A stretch of 64,000 bases of DNA, from contig CANTUZ010000005.1 of NCBI GenBank assembly GCA_947846985.1, forward strand, positions 37,232,889 to 37,296,888. Direction: 5' to 3'. Origin of the DNA: Fratercula arctica. Taxonomy: Eukaryota > Chordata > Aves > Charadriiformes > Alcidae. A program made the position numbers and the translations under genes. Below the pieces are notes generated by a model, which worked only from the letters and a program-made list of their open reading frames with translations, was not told the origin of the DNA and made no database searches. This document shows, piece by piece, positions 55,276 to 64,000 of this stretch (within the stretch, counting starts at the first letter, position 1; each line of letters begins with the position of its first letter).

Positions 55276-57348
55276 TTACCTAGAAAGTCTAACAGTCTGT
55301 GCATTTTTAACATTACTTACTAATTGAAGTTATCTATTGGGACACAAATTCATAAATACCTGCACTATGTTAAAGCACTCACAATCTGTGCCTATCAAAT
55401 GTTGCATGAGTTTGGTGCCTAAGAGCAGCATGTTTCAAAAAAAACCCTCTTCTTTCAGTGAAATATGATAAAAATCCCAGGAACACTGGGAGAGATGCAG
55501 AAAGCTGTGAACTCAGAGGCTCAGTGCCGCTCAGAGCTCCTGGGAGCATCATTACTTCTTAATATGGGCTCTTGAATTCTTGCTTAAAAGCCAGTTCAAG
55601 TCCTTGGACAGATGAAGCACCAAACAATCCAAACTGTTCTTACTTGATTCTAACACAGTGGAGCCTAAACAACAATTCCAATTACTTTTAAAACTGCGTT
55701 GGCTAATCACTTCTAAAACCACTGACAATTTGGGAGAAATTTCCCTAGTGTAGACCAAACCCTAGGGTTTAAATGTGTATTCCTCACCAAGCGTGGGAAA
55801 GAGTTTCTGAGCCAGAGAAATCAGTTCAGAAAGTAAATCAATAGCTAGCAGCCATTTGAGGATTTGTTTATCTAATGCTGATCTTAATTTAGTTGCAATT
55901 TCTTCCATCAAATATATTTCCCTTTCATTTTATAAGGAAAATTTGATTTTGAAGGTTAGGTTTTAACGCGGTGAAAAAGGACACCCTTTTATGCAGCAAT
56001 CCAAAGAAGATACATTGGTCTGTTTGGAACAAGTGCAGGAGGAGAGATACCAATAATTGTTGAAATGAGATTAAGTGGATAATCTGTATGTAATATGTCT
56101 GGGCCTGATTGTCCCCTCTAGCAGTAAAAACCCTAGGGAAGAGGCTAAAGGGATGATATTTCCCAAAGGATTTCCACACAGAAATGGCTCCTGAATTGTT
56201 CCAGTGCAGGTGAGTCTTACCCTTTCTCTACTCTGTGGCAGAATAGACTGTGGAAATGACTCTCAGACCTGCTGGATTCCAGAGTTCAGAACCATCTGTG
56301 TGGAGATGGAGCTTATGTATTCACCTGTGCTCTAGGTTCTTGGCACCTCACTCCATCCTTTGGCAATACTGCTACATCCATATTCATTTCTCAAGCTTCC
56401 CTAGCCAGTGGCAATCTTCTGACATTCACATTTTCCACAATAGCTACAGATGGATGAGAGGAAGCTACGCCTCACGTTGTGTCCCTTCCAATAGCTTCTT
56501 TCCTACCCTTTCTCTTTAGGAGCCCTCAGATTTCCAGACTGCTAATATGGAGTCCTAAGAAAGAAGGATGATGCAAAAAGTGATTGATAGCAAGAAGAAT
56601 CATGATCTGAATATGTAGAGCCTTTCACTGTTAGCCTTGGAACTATAGCAAGAGTTTTAGATTTTTGGATACAGAACTGGGAAGATTATGACAATACCCA
56701 AAATATATTGCTTTTAAAGCATGAATAATACCTGTTAGAACTGGTGTTCTCTGGAGAGGTAACTGTCACGCAATGGGTTTAGCCAACTAAACTGAACCTC
56801 AGGCTTTGGCTTTGGTGCGTAATTCATAGTTTACAATATCCTGTCTTTTCTAGGTTCTCATTAGTGGAAATGGCCAGAAATTAATTCCTGTTGTCTTCAT
56901 GATTTGAGATCTGTCCTTCACAGCAGAGGCTGAGCTCTTCAAATAGTTTCCATTTCTGACCTAAACCAAGCTTTTCAAATGTTAAAATGAAATTTCACTA
57001 TCATCTTCTAAGCAGTGCTTGCCAAATGTCTTACAAATGTCTAAAATAGGCATACATTTTTAGAATTTGAAAGGGGTACATATTCTAAAAAATCAGCCCT
57101 ACACAATAATCTAACTTTTTACTGTAATAAGGCTTCAATCATTTTTGTTCACCCATTTCATTTTTTCTTATTTTCTCTAACAATTGCTAAATATAGCTGT
57201 TGCAGAAGTGAGAATGTAAATTGCCCATTGGAGAATTAGTTCTGATCATGCCCTGCTTTCACATTTTGGTGTGTTTATGCTGGTGTAAGTGAAATGTAAA
57301 GTGGTCAAAAAAAGGATAAGTAGGTAATAAGAGGTGAAGCAATATTAC

Positions 57349-58556
57349 ATGGAATCACAGAATGGTTTGTGTTGGAAGGGACCTTAAAGATCACCTAGTT
57401 CCAACCCCCCTGCCATGGGCAGGGACACCTCCCACTAGACCAGGCTGCTCAAAGCCCCATCCAGCCTGGCCTTGAACACTTCCAGGGATAGTGCATCCAC
57501 AATTTTCCTGGGCAACCTGTGCCTGTGCCTCACCACCCTCATAGTGAATATTTGCTTCCTGATATCTAATCTAAATCTATCCCTCCCAGTTTGAAGCCAT
57601 TACCCCTCATCCTATCACTACATGCCCTTGTAAAAAGTCCCTCTCCAGCTTTCTTGTAGGCCCCCTTCAGATACTGGAAAGCTGCTATAAGGTCTCCCTG
57701 GAGCCTTCTCTTCTCCAGGCTGAACAACCCCAACTCTCTCAGCCTGTCTTCATAGGAGAGGTGCTCCAGCCCTCTGATCATCTTTGTGGCCCTCCTCTGA
57801 ACCTACTCATGTCCTTCTCATGTTGGGGGCTCCAGAGCTGGATGCAGTACTCGAGGTAGGGTATCAAGAGAGCAGAGTAGAGGGGCAGAATCACCGCCCT
57901 CGACCTGCTGGCCACGCTTCTTTTAATGCAGCCCAGGATACAGTTGGCTTTCTGGGCTGCAAGTGCACATTGCCTGATCATGTTGAGATTCTTGTCCACC
58001 AACACCCCCAGGTCCCTCTCCTCAGGGCTGCTCTCAATCCGTTCTCTCCCCAGCCTGTATTTGTGCATGGGATCACCGCAACCCATGTGCACTTGGCCTC
58101 GTTGAACTTCATAAGATTTGCACAGGGCCACCTCTCCAGCCTGTCAAGGTCCCTCTGGATGGCATCTCTTCCCTCCAGCGTGGCAACTGCTCCACACAGT
58201 TTGGTGTCATCGGCAAACTTGTTGAGGGTGCACTCAATCCCAACATCCACATTGCCAACAAAGACGTTAAACCACCGGTCCCAGTATTGACCCCAGAGGA
58301 ACACCGCTCATCACTGCTCATCACTTGGACATTGAGCTATTGACTGCAACTCTTTGAGTGCAGCCGTCCAGCCAGTTCCTTATCCACTGAGTGGTCCATT
58401 GGTCAAATCCATGTCTCTCCAATTTAGAGGCGAGAATGTCATGTGGGACAGTGTCAACTGCTTTGCATGAGTTCAGGTAGATGGTCCAGGTACATGTCCC
58501 ATTTTGGCATTGGTCCGGGTAGATAGTCCAGGTATATATATTATTTTGGCATTGAG
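57349..58556 (-). mobile_element. CR1 LINE, 5'-truncated, reverse-transcriptase part only
   Basis: The plus strand starts with the reverse complement of the avian CR1 3' end (GGAATCACAGAATGGTTTGT, then GGAAGGGACCTTAAAGATCA). Translated on the minus strand it gives the C-terminal half of a CR1 reverse transcriptase: [20 protein letters not shown] upstream, the FADD catalytic box at 58206-58217, [18 protein letters not shown], and [20 protein letters not shown] near 57770. Frame breaks occur between these segments (near 58300, 58100 and 57780) and the front of ORF2 is missing, so it cannot move. The 5' edge is blurred by a 42-bp-period tandem duplication. It is moderately diverged and younger than the relic at 61950. 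Confidence 0.95.
58476..58554 (-). repeat. Tandem duplication (42-bp period) at the CR1 5' edge
   Basis: 58476-58512 and 58518-58554 are imperfect copies starting GGTAGATGGTCCAGG and GGTAGATAGTCCAGG, both ending ATTTTGGCATTG. The period is 42 bp, a multiple of three, so it keeps frame and repeats TWTIY in the translation. Confidence 0.85.
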
Positions 58557-60660
58557 TACCAATGTAGGATGATTGCAATATACATGCTGGCCATCACAAA
58601 GGAGAATGTGTCCAGAATAGCAGCTAATTGAAGGATGAATCATAAAAAAGCCTCCACGATGGCGACAATGAAGAAATAGTTTTTACAGATGAACAAAAAT
58701 ATTCTGTATGCTCGCTCACACATATTGTTTGACCGCAGATAACTAGCCAAAGCCTCCTGACTACAGTTTATAATAAGGGACTATATGGCACTTGATTATG
58801 TGCGTCTTGACTTCTGGTGTGAGGAACATGAGTGCTATTTCCTGTGGTTTTGCATGAGACATGTGGAAGCAAGATTACATCTTTCATAAGCTGCCAACCT
58901 GATTTCACAGAGTCTTGAAAAACATGTCCTCTGGGGAGGAGTATCCACAACCAAGTTGATGTTCTGGATTGCTCTTTGCTTTCTGACCTTTAGATTAGCA
59001 GAGCTATGTTAGCAGGTATTTGTAAGAGTATATATGTCCATCCATCTGCCTAGTGTCTCTGCTTCTAAGATGGTTGCTGTGCATCGTTTCCGCAACCTGA
59101 GGGGTACAACGTCTTTTCTGTCTAATGTGGCCTTCCTTTCAAAGGGTTTAGGATAAAAAAAAAAAAAACAAACAACAAACTGAATTGTGATGTGGTAGAT
59201 TAAAAGATGCCTGTCTAGACAGAGCACAGCTGTTTAGAGGACTCTGAATATCCATTTTGAAAATCCAACACTAAGAGAGACTCGTTGCTCAAATGCAACA
59301 TCTGGAGAAGCTGTGTTGCCATATAACAACTAAAACTGTAGTTTACGTCACATTCATTTTCTTGTGTTGGTGACATCAATGTGACCAAAGATTATAACCT
59401 GGTTTCCAGCCTTCCAGCTTTAACCTTGCAAGATGTGGCATTAGAGTAAGCATTCAAAGTTCATCTGCTTACCCAGAAGCTTTTTAGAAAAAGTCCCGAA
59501 GCTATTTAATCTGCACCTTTGGACTGAACATTTCCCACATGCTTCCTGTTGGATCTTCTGACATTTCCATTTTAGTTCTAGCCAAAAGTACTCTAAACAC
59601 AGCCTTTCTCATGACGTTCAGCACTCTCATACTTGTAACATAGGAGAGATCATATTCTCTGGTGAAAAAGAGATGCAACCTTATCTTTAAATATATGTTT
59701 GTCTCTTTTAGTAGCTCATAAAAAAATTCCGAAAAGGAGGCTAAGACAAAATAGTATCCTGGTGGATCCAACACAAGAGTGATCAAATGAGCGAGCAGGT
59801 CCTCTGGATACTCTTGCAGGGAAACTCTTCAATCTCTGCCACAGCGAAGTGTTGATATCTTATAATGCACAACATCAAAAGAGTCTATATCAAGCAGATG
59901 ACTGATATGCCCTGGGACAGTCCAACTTTTTGTTACCGTAACAAAGATAACATTTTGAGATGAAAAAAAGAATACAAATAAAGCTTTTAGATACATAATT
60001 TCTTAAACAGTTTTCAGGAACAAATACACCAAACATTTCATTGAGATGTGTGTCTGATAGACTGTGAAATCAACTGTCCTGAATCTCTCCTGTTTATTAT
60101 TAATGAAGCAGGATGGAACTTGCTTATATAGAAGGATCTGAGGTTCCAGTGTATGAGCAAGGTTGCGTATGCATTACTTCACACTTTTTGCACAGTCCAG
60201 AGACTCAGAAATTCCAGATGTAATTTAAAAGTAATTAAAACACACATTTCATCAATACTGATGAATTTACATTATTTTCAGAGTTCTAACATGACAAAAA
60301 CAGGCTCTTGTCAAAGATTCTTTACGCTGCAAGAAGGCCTGTTGCTGGAAGCCCCACATCAGGTTGTGTAGAGAGAAAAAAGTGTATAAAATAAGAGGAG
60401 AGTTCATAAACTCAGAGTATGACCAAGTGGTTCAGCTGTAGACCCTGAAAAATTTATAGTTGTTGCTATGCCAGAAATTCCATAAGTAGCATTAAGATAA
60501 TATTTTTACAGGTGACCACTGTGTTCATCATTGGTTGAGTGCCCCCACTGCAGTATTTTGGTCCTGCCTTTTGCAATAGCTTTCATGACTGCCGGTGCGT
60601 ATACTGGAAGCAGTGAATGTGGCTACCTGTCTCCTTTTGGGTAGAAATAAATACAAGTTG

Positions 60661-60820
60661 AGAGTCAGGAGCTCTGGGCAGCCACTGATCTGCTTTGTGG
60701 CCCAAAACTGGCCACGTTCCTTTCCTGTCTCAGTTGTCTCATCTGTGGAAAGGGAATGATATTATTTTTCTCATAAGACGTCATAAAAATAGTTAATGAG
60801 TCACAATGGAAAAGCTCACG
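60661..60820 (+). mobile_element. MIR/CORE-SINE-like relic
   Basis: AGAGTCAGGAGCTCTGGGCA, then TTTCCTGTCTCAGTTGTCTC and ATCTGTGGAAAGGGAATGAT, then ATAAGACGTCATAAAAATAG and TTAATGAGT follow in order the MIR-type consensus (gagccaggactcctggg...cctcagtttccccatctgtaaaatggggata...). About 160 bp, strongly diverged. Confidence 0.6.
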
Positions 60821-61229
60821 AAGAAATGAGTAATTTGTGTATTTTATGTAGGGTTTGGATGGCAGGATTGTAAATTAGGCAGGGACCCACACATGGAGTG
60901 AAAAAGATAAAAGGAAATATAGAACAGGAGCATCATTCCAGCCAATAAATGAGGTGCGGCAATAGTTTTGTGAAAAAAATTTGTATGCACACGCAACTAA
61001 AATGTGTGGCACAATGCATGAAAATGAGACAACACAGTGTTGCACTGACAACATTCTTACATCTCCTGTCTTTTAAGGTACTTTCAAGTATTTGACTCTG
61101 CATGCCATTTTTTATTCCAGTTTATCAAGAACTAGACAACTATAACGGGTCGAGAAAACTTGGAGCCAGAAATCAAATATAAACATACGTATCCATTCCT
61201 GCAATAAAACAGCCCAAGACATTTTTATG

Positions 61230-61317
61230 GTCGGATCCTCAATTGCTGCGAAAGGGTAAAACTCTACTGAAGTCAATGGAGCTGCATTCAATTTAACCTG
61301 GCTCAGGACGTGGCCCC
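61230..61317. repeat. Old palindromic repeat fragment
   Basis: GTCGGATCCTCAATTGCTGC, then CTCTACTGAAGTCAATGGAG and CTGCATTCAATTTAACCTGG, ending ACGTGGCCCC. It carries the best preserved ACTGAAGTCAATGGAG core in the window. Confidence 0.6.
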
Positions 61318-61949
61318 TAATCCTTTAACAAGATTTTAATGTTAGCCATGTGATTTCCATCTTAAAATCCCTGCAGGCAAGGCTTGGACTGAGGAGGGGT
61401 ATGCTGGAGAAGAAACCTGGAGAGATTTTCTTACTTTTTTTCGTTTTCATCTGAGACTGTCATCCTGTTCTCCAGAAACTCAATATTAATTTGAAAATAA
61501 AAAAAAAAATTGTACTGTTGCAGAAAAGTCCTTGAAGCTGTAAAATGGAAGGTAACTGGTTCTGAGCTGCATTCTTGCATCTGAAGAAGCTCAGGAACAT
61601 TTCTCTTGTGCAGAATGATTCATTAACTGAGACACCTTTTAACAGAAACACCAAGGTTCTGAAACCATTAGTCTTGGACTTGGGGGTTTCAGACACTTGC
61701 CTGTTGTGCTTGGTCAAGGATGTATCTGAATATCACTGCAAAAATGCCAAACCTGATAAACCCAAATGAGCCTGCCCGCGCTTCTGTTTTTCTAGGTCAA
61801 GCCTTATCAGTTTGAATCAGGAAAACATTAACAAGGCAAAAACATACACATCTTCTGGCCAGCCTTGCAAATAGAAAAAAGTATTTGAAATTTAGAGAAT
61901 TAGAAGAAGCGTAGCAAAACACAAACGACTTTGAGTCTGGAACAAGTGA

Positions 61950-62860
61950 AAAAGATCATCTAGGTAGAATAGTCCAATGCCCTGTATGGAAAGCTTGTCT
62001 TCTGTAAATGCCCTCAAGGTTTTATCAAGTGTCCTTTGAAGCACATGTAGACACGATGCAATAACTACCTTTAGGGTAAATTTTTCCTTCATCTCATTGT
62101 CCGTGTGACTTACATTTTCTTTTTAATTTTTATATACACATCTCTTTCCCCTTTCAAGTTATTGTTCCTCAACGTGCTATTTCCAACCTCAGTTATTCAT
62201 CTCTCCCTCCTTTTGGACTATTGCCATTTAAATGTTTAAAGACTGTTATCATAGCTTCTTTTCCTTAAGGTCTAACCATGAAGAACCCTTAGCCTCTCAC
62301 AGAATAGATCACACCTTGTAATACTTGTTTCTGTCATCATTTCCTGGATTCTCTCTAAGACACTTGCTGTGCATACTAAACATAATAGCAGATGAATTTA
62401 TTTGCAGAAAGGTATTGTAACAAAAAAAAAAAAAAAAATTGAAGGTTATTCTGTATAAATTGACTTCTCTGGATAGCAGAGAATTTGGCTAATGGTAAGA
62501 AATAGAACCCTGCATCAGCCATTAGCAATAAGCAAATCAAAGTCTTAATTCTTATCTCTCTGCTTTCATGAATAGATCTGCTACTTGTGCAACGTCATTA
62601 AATTGAAACCTCATGTCCAATATGTTCTTATCTCTCACCCCAAATCTTTTCAACATTACTGTTCTTCCTGTATAATGTTCCTTTGATTTTATGCCAGATA
62701 GTATTTTCCTCCACGTGTATTATTTTACATTTATCCACATTAAATCGTATTCATTTTAATGCTTTCTAAGCTCCTCTGATGTTTGCTATTTCCAGTCCTT
62801 CCTATTTTGGTATCATCTCTAAATACATTCATTGTACAATTTCCTTTCTCTTTAAGATCA
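61950..62860 (-). mobile_element. Ancient CR1-type LINE relic
   Basis: Collinear decayed matches to the plus-strand view of a CR1 3' region: AAGATCATCTAGGTAGAATA GTCCAATGCCC (agrees with the gatcatctagtccaaccccc start), TTTATCAAGTGTCCT, TAGCTTCTTTTCCTTAAGGT, TTCTCTCTAAGACACTTG, then TATTATTTTACATTTATCCA and TTTTGGTATCATCTCTAAAT (agreeing with the gtactttgcatttgtcc and cttggtatcgtccgcaaa parts). The order matches a CR1 read from its 3' end inward, so the element is on the minus strand. It is too diverged to keep an open frame. Confidence 0.65.
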
Positions 62861-64000
62861 ATAGGGTAAAATCATTACTTTAATGGCCTGATTTTCAAAG
62901 ATGCTGAGCACCTGTCTCTCCTGCAGGCTCCATTTGTATCTGTGTACAGAACTGGGCAAATAAAACTACCCTTTTTTGGTTTGATGCTGAAAAAAAATTG
63001 AAAAAATATACCTTCTGAGTCAACCCAAAGCTAAATTATTTTTTCTTTTCTTCCTGAAATGCAGACTGGAAAACATTCATTTTGGATTAACCAAAAGGTT
63101 TCTTTTAATCTGAGGAAAAACATTTTGTTTCATTTTTCTTTAAAGAAAAGCTATTGCCCTCAAAAATTAAAAATAGATGCATTTTGAAGTGAAATGAAAT
63201 TTCAAATTTGCTTTAGAAAGTGCTTAAAATGAATAATCTTTTTAATTTTGGCACTTAGGCAGGAGTCATGAATTTGACATGAATTCTCAAATTGTTTTAT
63301 TTCATTTAATCTGCCCAATGCAAGAGATGATACAATCTGATCTGGAAAAACTAGGTGTTAAAACAATCAGTTCCTGAACTGTATATCTGTAGGAGGCTCC
63401 ACTTCCAGCTGTTCTTCCATGAGCTGTCACATGTGTATGGCTCAGCTGGAATCCTTTCTCCTCCCAAGCTGGGCCCCCAAATCCCTACTTTGGCTAGGTT
63501 TCTGTTCCAATTCTTGCCTGACCCTGACCTGAAAACGTCTTTTTTTTTTTTTTTTTTTTAAAGGAAAAAGGATTGAGACAATTCTGGTAGTCTCTGTTTG
63601 CTGTGGAAAATTTGCACTCTACTCCACTGCTTCTGCTGTTGCTATACAGAATTTTCCCATTGTAGCGCTGGTCCCAGAGACACTGTGCCTCAGGGTAGGC
63701 AGAAAGTGCACCCATTACATCATCTGTCTAATAGATGGCGTAAGGGGAAGATTTCTGTAACTGGCATCTTTTGATCCAATATCCAGCAGCATGAGAATCC
63801 CAGGGCCCTTTTGAATGGGAAGTAAAGGATTGAGGCCTTCACCTGATTGCAGCTCATAGGCACTAAAAAGAGAGATTGAAAGAGTAACTTTCTCCTGTGT
63901 TTATTTATGTAGGTGCTCCTGTTAATTGCCAGAAGCTCATCAATTAAGTACAGACCTAAATTTTGATCCATAGAGCATGCTATTTTCTACCTTATTCCAA
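62861..64000. other. Right-edge intergenic DNA
   Basis: AT-rich, with a repeat fragment (62884-62950: GGCCTGATTTTCAAAGATGC TGAGCACCTG, an arm type common in old sauropsid repeats) and T21 at 63539-63559. No gene is recognised. Confidence 0.7.

Larger units (their letters stand above)
46621..57348. other. Intergenic DNA, no gene seen
   Basis: More than 10 kb of AT-rich unique sequence with short, unrecognised open frames. Noted contents: a possible MIR-like relic at 52135-52250, a perfect 23-bp palindrome at 55253-55275, and a partial repeat start at 56099-56112. Otherwise I see nothing I can name. Confidence 0.75.
58557..61949. other. Intergenic DNA, no gene seen
   Basis: AT-rich unique sequence with an A tract (59153-59168), a MIR-like relic (60661-60820) and an old palindromic repeat (61230-61317). 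Open frames are short and unrecognised. Confidence 0.75.

Noticed and set aside
57784..58290. 168-codon plus-strand open frame
   Set aside because: Antisense of the CR1 reverse-transcriptase region; the coding sense is the minus strand.

Overview
This window is vertebrate nuclear DNA, most likely from a bird. It contains the 5' half of the homeobox gene MEIS2 on the minus strand, followed by a long gene-poor upstream flank. The avian call rests on a 5'-truncated CR1 retroposon (about 57349-58556) with the 3' end typical of bird CR1, a second and much older CR1 relic (about 61950-62860), very low repeat density, and no sign of mammalian Alu, B1 or L1 elements.

Gene part (1-36.2 kb, transcribed right to left). 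Seven coding exons can be placed to the base by GT-AG junctions and by a continuous reading frame: exon 1 (35366-35377, residues 1-4), exon 2 (34059-34291), exon 3 (32236-32377), exon 4 (31613-31663), exon 5 (30778-30828), exon 6 (29716-29865) and exon 7 (19447-19561). They sum to 754 nt, which is residues 1-251 plus the first base of codon 252. This covers the N-terminal half with the MEIS/PKNOX PBX-interaction region. The homeodomain and C-terminal exons are not seen; 1-19446 reads as intron 7, so they should lie beyond the left edge. Exons 1-6 are packed into 5.7 kb of CpG-rich DNA, while introns 6 and 7 are long.

Promoter part (about 35.4-37.0 kb). A 5'UTR with overlapping short uORFs and a perfect PBX-MEIS composite site (TGATTGACAG, minus strand) is followed upstream by a TATA-like box, an ETS site, a CGG-repeat tract and a CpG island.

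Upstream flank (37-64 kb). No convincing gene is seen. It holds simple repeats (including (TTTTC)27 next to T30), two more CpG-rich islands (41.8-42.2 and 45.3-46.6 kb), a striking 38-bp perfect-arm hairpin at 42016-42094, AT-rich blocks dense in TALE/HOX-type motifs that may be conserved enhancers, CR1 relics and a MIR-like SINE relic. Across the whole window there are about nine old, partly palindromic repeat fragments with a CCACTGAAGTCA-like core.

I see no prokaryote-style system, CRISPR array, tRNA or rRNA gene, and no evidence of a wholly new biological system. The best leads are the long GC hairpin, the non-consensus exon 3 splice donor, the PBX-MEIS site in the gene's own leader, the 9-bp-phased triplet of TALE half-sites, and the old palindromic repeat family.
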